Source: Triticum aestivum (lineage: Eukaryota; Streptophyta; Magnoliopsida; Poales; Poaceae). From it: 64,000 nucleotides of DNA. Both the position numbers and the translations under genes were made by a program. Under the pieces are notes generated by a model. It was not told the origin of the DNA. It saw only the letters and a list, made by a program, of their open reading frames with translations, and did not search any database. The DNA is taken from the NCBI RefSeq assembly GCF_018294505.1, contig NC_057809.1, positions 506,937,914 to 507,001,913 of the forward strand, written 5' to 3'. Shown piece after piece: positions 1 through 10,902 of this stretch (position 1 is its first letter; each line of letters begins with the position of its first letter).

Positions 1-2
1 TA

Positions 3-1370
3 GTATGGGAAGGGGAGCCGAACAATAACACCCCGGACCCAACCGCACTGCCCGACACCGAACATTCTGACACAATCGGAGGCTCTGCCAATGAAATAAC
101 ACCTTCAGCCCACGTAATAATGGCCGTCATCGCCCCGTGGACAGAACCATTCCTCGCCTACCTCACTAGGCAGGAACTCCCCGAGGACCAAAATGAGGCA
201 CGCTGCATAGTGCGGCGATCCAAAGCCTACAGAGTCCACGAGGGAGAGCTTTATAAGAAAAGCACTACCGGAGTCCTTCAAAGGTGCATCTCCGAAGAGG
301 AGGGGCGGAACCTCCTGGCTGAAATTCATGCCGGACTGGGCGGTCATCACGCTGCAGCTCGGTCCCTTGTAAGCAAGGCCTTCCGTACAGGCTTTTATTG
401 GCCGACGGCCCGGGCAGACGCTCAGGACTTAGTCCAACGATGCACCGGTTGCCAGCTCTTTGCAAACCAAAGCCATATGCCACCCACCGCCCTCCGAACT
501 ATCCCCATTACTTGGCCCTTCGCGGTCTGGGGGCTTGACATGGTTGGACCCCTTAAAGGCGGAACCCACAAGCAAAAATACTTACTGGTCATGGTGGATA
601 AATTCACCAAATGGATAGAAGCCAAGCCTGTTAAGACGGCCGAATCCGGACCGGTGATAGACTTTATATCCGGGGTCGTACACCGTTACGGCGTTCCCCA
701 CAGCATCATCACTGATAACGGCACGAACTTCACGGCCGACGAGGTAAAACTCTGGTGCAAAAACATGGGCATCAAGCTCGACTATGCTTCCGTCTATCAC
801 CCACAAACTAACGGCCAGGTCGAACGTGCAAATGGTCTTATCATGAGCGGCATTAAACCCAGATTAGTGCGGTCCCTCAAGGAATCTAACACGCACTGGG
901 TAGAGGAGCTCGACTCCGTACTCTGGGGGCTGCGGACCACGCCGAATCGCACCACCGGATACACACCATTCTTTATGGTGTACGGCGCAGAGGCAGTTTT
1001 GCCCTGCGACATAATTCATGACTCACCTCGAGTGCGCATGTACGAAGAAAGAGAAGCCGAGCTCGATCGGCAGGACAGCTTAGACGCATTGGAGGAGGAG
1101 CGTGACGTGGCAAAAGCCCGTTCCGCATTCTATCAACAGCAGGCTCGAAGATACCAAAGCAGAGAAGTACGGGCCAAAAATTACAACGTTGGCGAATTAG
1201 TTCTACGACTACCGGACAAGAAAAAGGACAAACTCAAGCCCAAGTGGGAAGGTCCCTTCATAATTGACCAAGTCCTGACTGGTGGAGCGTACCGCCTGCG
1301 AGATGCATCGGATAACCGACTCGAGCCGAACCCATGGAACGCAGCCCGTCTCCGAAGATTCTATGCCTAG
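3..1370 (+). CDS. Gypsy pol C-terminus: H2C2 zinc-binding and integrase domains (5' incomplete)
   Basis: The frame is open from base 3 to the TAG at 1368-1370, so the gene continues upstream of the window; the ATG at 120 is internal. The protein would process LTR ends and join the element's cDNA to nuclear DNA. An HHCC-type zinc finger is seen as GLGGHH followed by CTGCQ. The integrase core has the expected acid triad: D in WGLDMVGP, D in TDNGTNF and E in GQVERANG. The C-terminal part carries a chromo-like/GPY-type segment (KWEGPFII, GGAYRLRD). No stop or frameshift is visible in the 455 codons present, which makes this the best preserved coding region in the window. Whether the whole pol is intact cannot be judged here. 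Confidence 0.9.
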   Translation, partial: VWEGEPNNNTPDPTALPDTEHSDTIGGSANEITPSAHVIMAVIAPWTEPFLAYLTRQELPEDQNEARCIVRRSKAYRVHEGELYKKSTTGVLQRCISEEEGRNLLAEIHAGLGGHHAAARSLVSKAFRTGFYWPTARADAQDLVQRCTGCQLFANQSHMPPTALRTIPITWPFAVWGLDMVGPLKGGTHKQKYLLVMVDKFTKWIEAKPVKTAESGPVIDFISGVVHRYGVPHSIITDNGTNFTADEVKLWCKNMGIKLDYASVYHPQTNGQVERANGLIMSGIKPRLVRSLKESNTHWVEELDSVLWGLRTTPNRTTGYTPFFMVYGAEAVLPCDIIHDSPRVRMYEEREAELDRQDSLDALEEERDVAKARSAFYQQQARRYQSREVRAKNYNVGELVLRLPDKKKDKLKPKWEGPFIIDQVLTGGAYRLRDASDNRLEPNPWNAARLRRFYA

Positions 1371-2156
1371 CGCCGGACTCTATGTTCGTCTCCTTCCTCT
1401 GTCCATTTTTTATATATTTTCTGTCTTGCATTTCTCTTCTTCTTCTCTCTCTCTCTTATAGCCCTTAAAGGCTCATAAAGTGACGCGCCATCCGCGCTCA
1501 TTAAACCTGGGGGCTTCTTTAAACAGAAGCTTATTCATACGGGCTTCATGCCCAACACATGCGTCACACTTCCGCATGTACCTTTTATTCACCATTATAT
1601 GCATCGATATGACTTAAGTTTTGGCCAAGCTGGGTTGCCTGGCTCCTGTGCTTACCCCTACGTTCCCGATTGTTCGGCTAGGTGGTAAAGGGAGCACCTC
1701 TGCGATTGTTACTGCCGGGTCAGCCGGACGTGTACCTCAGACTGGGTGAAGCCGAAAGCTAGCGTTCTTAAGGGAATATTCGGTCGGTGAACTAAAGATG
1801 ATCTTTTTATTTTATCTATACGCCCCCAGATGTTTTTCCTGCGTTTCTTTTCGCAGCATGGACATGCACCTTAGGGCATGCCTCCCAGGGAAAGGAACCC
1901 CTAACGGAACTATTCTCCCTGGAAGATGTTTCTTACTAACCATGTAATATAACATAACTAGTCGGGCACTTGTCTGTTCACGCACTAATGACCCCTACGC
2001 CTGGTCTCCATGCATTCCCCGGTTCCTATATAACCGCATGGGAATTCGGACACACTCCGGACCGTCAGGTCCCGAGGCTGAAGCGAAAAGGTCGGCCATG
2101 ACAAATGATCTACAATCCGGCTAGAAGGCATTATAAATGTCAACTAAATTACATAG
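1371..2156 (+). other. Noncoding stretch between the integrase stop and the antisense gene
   Basis: This holds no open frame of note. It starts with a CT-rich run (about 1430-1460) and then ordinary mixed sequence. It is the 3' untranslated region of the pol transcript and also the downstream flank of the opposite-strand gene ending at 2157. Confidence 0.6.
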
Positions 2157-4833
2157 TCATTTTGACTGATCGTATTCCTCTTCAATACCATCTAACAGGC
2201 TGTCTAATTTATAGTCCTGCTAGGAATACTTTGCGGCCAACTCTACTTGGTCGTATACTAAGCTTACAGGGATCTCCTTCCCATCGGGCCCTATAGGACT
2301 GACCTCGGCCATGTGGTTGGGGTCAGCCTTTGCGTACCGCGTCTTCACCATGGCCCAGGCCTCCCTAGCGCCTTGACGGCAGGCTGATATCTTCCACAAT
2401 CGGAAGCGCCGCCGTGCTCCTTTTAGCTTCTCCGCAAGCTCTCCAAGACCTTCGGGCATGGAGACGGATGGCCACAGGGCCTGGGCGATGCCTCGCATCG
2501 CCTGCCGAACTCGATCGAGCAGTTGCGAGAGCTCGGGAAGAAGGTCACCCGTAGAACCGGGCATCTCCTCTGCAGGACGGCCTGTCAGCACACCTACAGA
2601 CATTGCTCTGTTAGTCGACTTCCCCGCCGAACTTTCTTTCAAAAGGTTCGTTCAAGCACTTACTAAATATGCCGCGCCGAAGCCGCTGATTCTCCTTCAC
2701 GGAGTCTGACAGCTGGGCACGAACATCTTTCAGCTCGACGCCCAGCTTGGTGTTGGCATCTCGGAGATCGTTCTTCTCCCCCATCACCTTTAACAGCACC
2801 CTCTCACCAGCCTTTAGCTGGCGTAGGAGGTGTTGCCTTTCCGGATCCAATCCGGCGCCATCTGCAATTTCATTTGTCAGATTCGCACCAAAGCCGTGCT
2901 TCGCAAAATACTTATCTTTCGAAGTGTATATTACCAGAGGGGGCCTCCTTAGGCTCCCCTGCCGCGGCTAGTGCGGCCTCAAGTTGGGCTTTGCACTCTT
3001 CCAGCTCCTTGGACAGTAGGGAATTCTTTTCTGTAAGAACCTGCATAACAAATGATCCTTAAATCGGTTATTTTAACTGTTTCAAGTCTCGGGGGCTACT
3101 GGTATATATATAATTACCAAAATTTTCTTACCCGTATGTCTTTTACATATTGCTCCGTGGCTCTGGTTAGACCATTTTGAGCGGCACGGAGATACACATC
3201 TCCCGACTTAAAGGCATGTAACGCCTCTTGGGAGAAACAAGCGTCGCGAAGAATTGTCCGGCAACGCCTGTGGTTCATGGCACTCTCCACCTCAGAGTTG
3301 GTGGCAGACAACCTGTCCACATCCTCCATCGGAGGAGCGTCCGGTGCGCGCCTTATGTTCGGCCCCGCTTCCGGGCCAGGCTTTGGAGCCTGGCTGGTGG
3401 AGGCGCGATTGGCGGTCTCTCCGAATATAGTTCGGCGAGGTCTCTTTGTCCCGAAGAGGGCACAAGTGTTAATATGCCCTGAAGGTACGACACCTGGGAT
3501 AAGGGGGTGCGCCATACCTTTGCGCTGACGCCCTGGTCCGGACTGCACCTCTTTTCTGCCCACGGGGCCCTGCGGCCCCTCGTTGGCTTATCGCCGCAGG
3601 TTCGGCCTCCCGTTTCTGGGAGGCCGGGATTAGCCCTGGATAATCGGCCGTAATGGCCACCAGGGCGTTGTCCTTGCTCAATTGATGGAACACTCCATCA
3701 ATCAGATCCACCGAAAGCTTCGTATTCTCTTGTGAGTCCGGGTCGCGGGACCGTCCTGGGTCCTCGGGTTGTGGAGGAGGGCTGCTTATTTCTTTAACAG
3801 CCTGGCGCAGTTCCTGCGTCGAAATCGCTAAGATTAAATATTTAACAATGGGGATATAAAACAGATGGGCAAGATGTGATCACTCACCCAGCTTGGAGGA
3901 TTGTACATGGAAAATCCACCCTTTGGGTTAACACGGAGAAAATCCTCCTCTTCTCCCTTGTACAAAGCGGACAAGGTCTTTATAAGAGCCGCAGCCGAAT
4001 CCGGCCCCTTACGGCCGTAGCGGGTGGTGTCGTCCTCCCCGTTGAAATCCCACATGGGGTGGCTTCTATACTGTAGCGGCTGCACCCCTCGCATGATGCA
4101 TGCGGCCATGACCCCGATCATGGTTAGTCCAGAATGAGCTAACAATCCTATCCGGCCCATCAGGTAAACAACGTCCCTGCGACTTTCCCTCTGAGGGCTC
4201 CGTGGGCGCCAGCTTAGGCGCTTCTTTAAGGGAGCATTGTTGAATTCAGGGAGGCCGATCTGGACAGGATCCGGCAGCGGGACGTCTTCTATGTAAAACC
4301 ATTCTGAGGGCCAGTCTTCGGACGCCTTCTTTGGGGTTCCGGACAGATAGCCGGTCCCGGCGATGCACCATACTTCGGCTCCGCCCACTTGATACATAGA
4401 CCCCTTCTTGGAACGGGGCACGAGGCAAAATAGCTCCCTCCACCGTCCGAAATGAGCTTCAACACCCAAGAACAGCTCGCGGAGGGCTACAAAGCCCGCG
4501 ATATGCAATACTGAGGCAGGCGTGAGATGATGTAGCTGGAGGCCGTAGAACTCCAGCAGCCCCCGGAGAAATGGATGGATTGGGAAATCCGAGCCCCCTT
4601 ATTAAATAAGGGACGAGGCACACCCGCTCTCCTTTGGAGGGATTAGGGGCGCTCTCCGCTTGCTCTCCGCCGTTATAGACGGCAAGACCGGCTCGAACCG
4701 GGATCATATAGGCCGGGGGGAGAAATCCCTTGGTCTGGAGCGTCACTAACTCGCTATGCGGGATGGAGCATCTTTCCCAATATCCAGGCTTAGGGCTGGA
4801 AGGGCGGGAGGAGGAGTCGCGACGGCTGGCCAT
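2157..4833 (-). pseudogene. Antisense accessory gene of the Gypsy element, six exons, N-terminal gypsy-type Transposase_28-like domain
   Basis: The gene is read against the direction of pol. The start ATG is at 4833-4831 (MASRRDSS). Exons inferred from frame and GT-AG signals: 4833-3888, then 3813 to about 3528, then a poorly fixed acceptor to 3132, 3040-2935, 2861-2664 and 2593-2157. Introns are 70-91 bp with good donors (GTGAGT at 3887, GTAAGA at 3131, GTAAGT at 2663) and CAG or TAG acceptors. Exon 1 contains the pattern PHFGRW/FCLVPR known from plant proteins annotated as putative gypsy-type transposon; the later exons are rich in E, K and L and probably form coiled coils. Function is unknown. 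Damage: one extra base near 4582 shifts exon 1, and a TAG at 2222-2220 stops the frame 20 codons before a second stop at 2159-2157. Splicing is inferred. Confidence 0.7.
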
Positions 4834-4916
4834 GGTGGAATGGATCTTTGTCGAATGCGCTCTGATGAACACTCGCGAAGGGGGAAGGTGTGGTTTGGAT
4901 CTAAATCCTCGTCTCC

Positions 4917-4923
4917 TTAAATA
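4917..4923 (-). promoter_or_regulatory. Possible TATA box of the antisense accessory gene
   Basis: The minus strand reads TATTTAAGG here, about 85 bp upstream of the ATG at 4833. Position and sequence fit a plant TATA box. No experimental support is available. Confidence 0.4.
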
Positions 4924-5158
4924 GGTCAGCTTGTTTACGCGGCTAGGGGTGTGAATGTAAAAACACTCAGACCTTTCATATTCGTTTGACACGTGGGGAG
5001 CGGCCATTATTGGGCGCAGAAGCCAAGGAGCGCAACATCTACAAGAAACCGGACTTTATTCAACAGGTACATGGAATTTGGAGGAGAACCCGCCTTGCAA
5101 TGCCGAAGACAATCTGCGCGCCGGACTCATCGTCATTGAAGCCTGGTTCGGGGGCTAC

Positions 5159-5638
5159 TGAGGGAGTCCTGGATTAGGGGGTGTCCGGATAGCCGACTAT
5201 ACCTTCAGCCGGACTCCAGGACTATGAAGATACAAGATTGAAGACTTCGTCCCGTGTCCGGAAGGGACTTTCCTTGGCGTGGAAGGCAAGCTTGGCGATA
5301 CGGATATTCAGATCTCCTACCATTGTAACCGACTCTATGTAACCCTAACCCTATCAGGTGTCTATATAAACCGGAGGGTTTTAGTCCGTAGGACAACATA
5401 CACATCAACAATCATACCATAGGCTAGCTTCTAGGGTTTAGCCTCTCTGATCTCGTGGTAGATCTACTCTTGTACTACCCATATCATCAATATTAATCAA
5501 GCAGGACGTAGGGTTTTACCTCCATCGAGAGGGCCCGAACCTGGGTAAAACTTCGTGTCCCTTGCCTCCTGTTACCATCCGGCCTAGACGCACAGTTCGG
5601 GACCCCCTACCCGAGATCCGCCGGTTTTGACACCAACA
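5159..5638 (+). repeat. 3' LTR of the Fatima-like Gypsy element
   Basis: The 480-bp LTR starts TGAGGGAGTCC directly after the polypurine tract and ends GACACCAACA. A TATA box, TATATAAA, lies at 5363-5370 and is followed by a typical R-region (gtccgtaggacaacatac). The next 470 bp are a second, diverged copy of the same LTR. Confidence 0.85.
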
Positions 5639-6108
5639 GGAGTCCTGGATTAGGGGGTATCAGGACAGCCGGATTATATCCTTTGGCTGGACTGTTGGAC
5701 TATGAAGATACAAGATTGAAGACTTCGTCCCGTGTCCGGATGGGACTCTACTTGGCGTGGAAGGCAAGCTAGGCAATACGGATATGTATATCTCCTCCTT
5801 TGTAACCGACCTTGTGTAACCCTAGCCCCCTCCGGTGTCTATATAAAACGGAGGGTTTTAGTCCGTAGGACAACATACAATCATACCATAGGCTAGATTC
5901 TAGGGTTTAGCCTCTCCGATCTCGTGGTAGATCAACTCTGATAATACTCATATCATCAAGAATAAATCAAGCAGGACGTAGGGTTTTACCTCCATCAAGA
6001 GGGCCTGGACCTGGGTAAAATATCGTGTCCCCTGCCTCCTGTTACCATCCGCCTTAGACGCACAGTTCGGGACCCCCTATCCAAGATCCGCCGGTTTTGA
6101 CACCGACA
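5639..6108 (+). repeat. Second, older LTR of the same family, adjoining the first
   Basis: The sequence repeats 5163-5638 with scattered substitutions and small indels, including its own TATATAAA at 5840-5847, and ends CACCGACA. It lacks the first four bases of the LTR (TGAG). The simplest reading is that the younger element inserted a few bases inside the start of an older LTR copy, using GGAGT as target. The base after 6108 is the interrupted LTR of the WHAM-like element. Confidence 0.8.
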
Positions 6109-6638
6109 GTATTCAACCCAAATTTATTGATTCGACACAAGGGAAGCCAAAGAATATTCTCAATATTAGCAGCTGAGTTGTCAATTCAACCATGCCTGGA
6201 AACTTAATATCTGCAGCAAGGTATTTACTAGCAAAGTAATATGATAGTAGTGGCAATGGTGGCAAAAGGTAATGGTAGCAAAAGTAATATTTTTGGGTTT
6301 TGTAGTGACTGTAAGAATAGCAGCGGAAAAGTAAATAAGCGAAGAACAATATATGGAAAGCTCGTAGGCAATGGATCGGTGATGGAGAATTATGCCGGAT
6401 GCGATCGATCATGTAACAGTCATAACCTAGAGTGACACAGAACTAGCTCTAGTTCATCAATGTAATGTAGGCATGTATTCCGAATATAGTCATACGTGCT
6501 TATGGAAAGAACTTGCATTACATCTTTTGTCCTACACTCCCGTGGCAGCAGGGTCCTAATGGAAACTAAGGGATATTAAGGCATCCTTTTAATAGAGTAC
6601 CGGACCAAAGCATTAACGCATAGTGAATACATAAACTC
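6109..6638 (-). repeat. WHAM-like Gypsy LTR, 5'-distal fragment
   Basis: This is one part of an LTR read on the minus strand; the other part is 19075-19922, and the two join cleanly across the LARD insertion (catagtgaatacataaactc, then ctcaaactacgg). The end nearest 6109 is cut by the Fatima-like LTR, so the terminal bases of this LTR lie left of the window. No open frame is present. The family name is tentative. Confidence 0.7.
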
Positions 6639-7109
6639 TGTGACGCCGGAAAAATTAAGCTACCGTAATTCCATGCTAATGATGCCACGTCACCTCGGTT
6701 ATTATTATTAATCCCGCATTAGTTCGAAATCGATTCAAATTCAAATTTTAATTAAAGTCAAATGATAAAAAATTTCAAACATTAAAACTAAAATGTTCAT
6801 CATGTGGAAAATATTCATTTGTTAATTATGGTTGTGAACCAACATCTTTGCAAAGTGGTTTAAGGCCATTAACTAATTAAGACAGGGGCTAAAACTATTT
6901 ATTACATGCGTTTAAATAGCAAACAAATATAAACCTAATTTATTAAAGTGTGAAACTTTTTGTGGAAGAGGGGTAAATTTAAAACACTAATTTAAGTGTT
7001 GGTTTCATATTTTTATAAAACTAAAATCTACTAGTAATAAAATAAAACAGAAAAGAAAAATAAATAAAAATAGAAAAAACAAACTAACTAAAAAGACAAA
7101 AAGAAAGCA

Positions 7110-8080
7110 CCCCTTGGGCTCCGGCCCAGCAGGCCACCCCCTCTCCCATGGGCCTCGGCCCACCAGGGCACCGCCTAGACCGGCCCACCCGCCTACACTA
7201 CCCCCTCCACTCCATCGAACCCTAACCGGTACCCCCCTACTTCCCCCGCACGATCCCCACCCCACTCTCTACTCTCTCTCGCCCCCTCCCCCGCTCGATC
7301 TTCCCCCGCACTACCCGCCTACACTACCCCCAGGGGCCGGACCTCGCTGCCCCCGACCCCGGCGCGTCGACGCCGCTCGTCGTCTCCAGCGCCGCCCGCC
7401 ACCTCGCCCGGAGTTGCCCCGTCTCCCTGGACCTCGCTACCCCATCGCCGGACCTTGTCGCCCCGCCGCATGTCGCCTCCGGCCTCCCCCTCGAGCTTGA
7501 GCCCGCTGCCAATCCCCTACAGCCGCCGGTGAGGCCCCCGGCCTCCACTCCCCTCCTCCCTGTCCCGTGTACCGCACCATGATGGTCGCCGTCGCTGCGG
7601 ACGCCGCGCCCCTCGTCCACTCCCGTACGCTCGCCCACATCACCCCGCGCTAGCCGCTCCCGGACCTGCCTTCGCCCGGCCTCGCAGCTCCACTACCTGC
7701 CGCCCGCGTCCGGGCCACGCTCGTCGCACACCGGACCGCGCCCACGGACACCCGCGCCTACGTCGCTCGTCGTCGACGGCTCCTCGGTTTCCTCCGGTTG
7801 CTGCTGCCGCAGACCACCCCGCTCGCCTCCCCTGTTGCGCCCGCTTCTGCTCGAGTGCCGGTCGCCGGTCCGCGCCACGCACCACAACCGTCTCTCGCGT
7901 TCGCCCGCACGCGCCACTGCCTGCCGGCACGGCCACCGCGCGCCGTGGCCGCCGTCCCCACCCGGGGCCGTGCCCTCCCTCCCGGCGGAGTTCACTCCCC
8001 TGGTGGCCATGGGCACACGCCCGCGCCCGTAACCCGACTCCCGATAGGCCCCCTGTGCCTATGACAGATGAGGCCCACGC
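7110..8080 (+). other. GC-rich core of the LARD 5' LTR
   Basis: Nearly 1 kb of C-rich sequence sits between AT-rich flanks, so base composition switches abruptly at both edges. Several frames on both strands are open because stop codons are rare in such composition. No domain is recognisable in any of them, and the frames differ between the two LTR copies through indels. I treat it as a regulatory or structural block, not a gene. Confidence 0.5.
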
Positions 8081-8237
8081 CCAAAAATAAAACAAAAAAA
8101 AGATTTAATTAAATAATAATTGTTCATTAATTAATTAGTTAGTAAGTTAATTAGTTAACTTAAATAACCTGCTTAAAAACCTAATCAACCAGATTAGTTA
8201 ATCAAGTGTTATTTAGTAAAATATGTATCAATGACAT

Positions 8238-8310
8238 GTGGGTCCCACTAGCCCTTTGACCAGTCAAAGTCTCCAGTTGACTGCTGACTGGGCAGTCAAC
8301 TGGGACCCAC
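8238..8310 (+). promoter_or_regulatory. Nested inverted repeats with a cluster of W-box cores in the LARD LTR
   Basis: An 11-bp perfect stem, CAGTTGACTGC at 8274-8284, pairs with GCAGTCAACTG at 8292-8302 around a 7-base loop. Outside it, GTGGGTCCCA (8238-8247) pairs with TGGGACCCAC (8301-8310), and TTTGAC-CA-GTCAAA (8255-8268) is a further small palindrome. Four TTGAC/GTCAA cores, the binding core of WRKY factors, lie within about 50 bp. The 3' LTR has a partly degraded copy near 16765-16845. Confidence 0.45.
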
Positions 8311-9891
8311 CGTCAGCCTGTGTGCACTTTGCTGGGTACACTTCTGTGTACCCGTAGCAATTTAACCTTTTAATTTCAAGTAAATAATAATTCCAGAAAA
8401 TGATTAAAACTTTGAAAAATCATATAAAATAATCCGTAACTCGGATGAAAAAACTTTGTACATGAAAGTTGCTCAGAACGACAAGACGAATCCGGATACG
8501 AACCCGTTCGTCCACCACGCATCCCTAGCATAGCGAACACACAACTTTCCCCTCCGATTCATCTGTCCGAAAACGTGAAACACCGGGGATATTTTCCCGG
8601 ATGTTTTCCCCCTTCACCGGTACCGCCTCATACCGCGTTAGGGCATACCTAGCACCGCTACTTGTCATGTCATGCATCGCTATGCATGTGTTTGCTTAAT
8701 ATTTATTGTTTCTTCCCCCTCTTCTTTCGCTAGACACCGAGACCGACGCCACTGCTACCCAGTACGACTACGGTGTTGACGACCCCTCTCTCTTGCCAGA
8801 GCCAGGCAAGCCCCCCCTTGATCACCAGATATCGCCTACTCTTCTCTCTACTGCTTGCATTAGAGTAGTGTAGCATGTTACTGCTTTCCATTAATCATAT
8901 TCTGATGCATAGCGTGACATTGTTGCTACAACTGTTGATACCTTACCTGCAATCCTAAATGCTTAGTATAGGATGCTAGATTATCATCAGTGGCTCTACA
9001 TTCTTGTCAGTCTGCCATGCTATACTATCGGGCCGTGATCACGTCGGGTGTTGATCACGGGTTTATACTATACATACATACTATACATGTTGTGATTAAA
9101 GTCGGGTCAGCTCGTTGAGTACCCGCAAGTGATTCCGATGTTGGGGGCTGGAGGGGCAGGTGGTTCCACCCAGGTAGTGGTGGGCCTAGGTTCCCGACGG
9201 CCCCCGACTGTTACTTTGAGGCAGAGTGACAGGGCAGGCGGAGACCACCTTGGTGAGAGGTGGGCCTGGCCCTGGTCGGCGTTCGCGGTTACTTCAAAAT
9301 AACACGCTTAACAAGATCTGGGTATTTGATCTGAGTCTGGCTATTGGCCTATACGCACTAACCAACTACACGGGAACAATTATGGGCACTCGACGTCGTG
9401 GTATCAGCCGACGCCTTCGTGACGTCAGCGACTGAGCGGCGCACACCGGGTTGGACCGCGTAAGGCAACTTCCTTTGTAATGGAGGTTGCTAGGTCTGCT
9501 CTCCGGCCGCCCTCGCAACATGCAGGTGTGCAATGGGCGATGAGCCCAGACACCCGCGCCATAGGATTTAGACCGGCGTGCTGACCTCTCTATTGTGCCT
9601 AGATAGGGCTGCGACGTGTTGATCTTCCGAGGCCGGGCATGACCTAGGAAAGTGTGTCCGAACAAAGGGGATCGAGCGTGTTGGGAAATGTGGTGCACCC
9701 CTGCAGGGAATTTAATCTATTCGAATATCCATGATCTTCGGTAACAGGACGACTTGGAGTTGTACCTTGACCTTATGACAACTAGAACTGGTTACTTAAT
9801 AAAACACACCCTTCCAAGTGCCAGATACAACCCGATGATCGTTCTCTAACAGGGCGACGAGGGGAGGATCGCCTGGTAGGATTATGCTATG

Positions 9892-10532
9892 TGTCATGGA
9901 ATTGTCACGGCAGATGTCCTTAGTGTCAGGACTTAGTCGCGAGGCCAACACATCTATGTGGTAGCTTGAGAGGGGTTGAGCGGGACGAGAGACGCGAGGT
10001 TTTACCCAGGTTCGGCCCCTCACGGTGGAGGTAAAAGCCTACGTCCTGCTTCATTGATATTGATGATGATGATGATCATGGTTACAAGAGTGCTCATCTT
10101 GAGAGCTATTGTCTAAACCTAACTTGTCCAACTTGTGGAACTTGTGAATCTTCTCCCCCTTGTGGGGAGCCCTGCCCCTCCTTATATATGTTGGAGGGGC
10201 GGGTTACATGTAGAGTCCTATTAGGATTAGGATTAGTCTGTCTCTAATACAAACCGAATACAAGTCCAAGTCTTAGCTCCTTGTAAGATAATGTTCCTCA
10301 TGCCTTTCCTCTTAAACCGGCCCACCGTTAAACATGAACCGGCCTTCTGGGCTTTGGGCCTTGTCATCTGTTGATCCCGCACGCCGGATCACCAGTGAGT
10401 CATAATGACCAGGTGGGTTGCTTGTGAACCGCCAGGTCAGGGCGGGTCGCCAGTAACTCACCAAGTGTCAGCGGGGTCTTCAGATAAACCGCCAAATCCG
10501 GCCGGTTTACACCGCGGGGTATATCCCCGACA
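9892..10532 (-). mobile_element. Solo LTR inserted in the LARD 5' LTR
   Basis: The 641-bp insertion is absent from the LARD 3' LTR, where gattatgctatg runs straight into cgatgatacttgg. It is flanked by a perfect CTATG duplication (9887-9891, 10533-10537) and has TG...CA ends. Minus orientation is inferred from TATATAAG at 10188-10181 and from the downstream wording (gaagcaggacgtaggc), which resembles the Fatima-type R/U5 region. A single LTR with an intact TSD is the product of recombination between the two LTRs of a once-complete element. Confidence 0.85.
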
Positions 10533-10784
10533 CTATGCGATCATACTTGGTGAACTTACCATCTACTCTCTTCTTCTGCTGCAAGATGGAGGTTACCAGA
10601 AGCGTAGTATTTGTTAGGACTAGCTATCCCCCCTCTTATTCCGGAATTCTGCAGTTCATTCCACATATGTTACCCCTTTCTCATTTGATACCAATGCATA
10701 CATATGAAATGTGGTTCCTTGCTTGCGAGTACTTTGGATGAGTACTCATGGTTGCTTTGCTCCCCCTTTTCCCCCTTCCTATAC

Positions 10785-10902
10785 CCGATTGCTGCGACAA
10801 GACGTTGGAGTCCAGGAGGGAGATGCCACTGTCGATGACGATTGCTACTACTCGGGAGGTGCCTACTACTACGTGCAAGCCGCTGACGACGACCAGGAGT
10901 AG
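10785..10902 (+). other. Exon-like short frame in the LARD 5' LTR
   Basis: A frame ending in TAG at 10900-10902 reads a tyrosine- and aspartate-rich tail (CYYSGGAYYYVQAADDDQE). The 3' LTR has the same frame ending at 18775 with a few substitutions. A second acidic frame (near 8733-8820, reading DTETDATATQYDYGVDDPS) lies upstream in this LTR. These may be remnants of a coding tail once carried by the LTR or its ancestor; no function can be named. Confidence 0.3.

Larger units (their letters stand above)
1..5638 (+). mobile_element. Fatima-like Gypsy LTR retrotransposon, 3' part
   Basis: This is the 3' part of a Gypsy-superfamily retrotransposon; its 5' half lies left of the window. In order it shows the C-terminal part of pol (zinc-binding and integrase domains), a long 3' region with a gene on the opposite strand, a G-rich polypurine tract (ttcgggggctac) just before 5159, and a 3' LTR ending CACCAACA at 5638. 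The base after the LTR begins GGAGT, which could be the target-site duplication, because the neighbouring LTR (5639 on) lacks its own first bases. The family name Fatima comes from remembered LTR wording (agggagtcctggattagggg) and is tentative. Superfamily is certain from the integrase. Confidence 0.8.

Noticed and set aside
1371..5158. Separate host genes for each minus-strand ORF between 2220 and 5007
   Set aside because: They join through GT-AG introns into one accessory gene internal to the Gypsy element and end before its polypurine tract and LTR.
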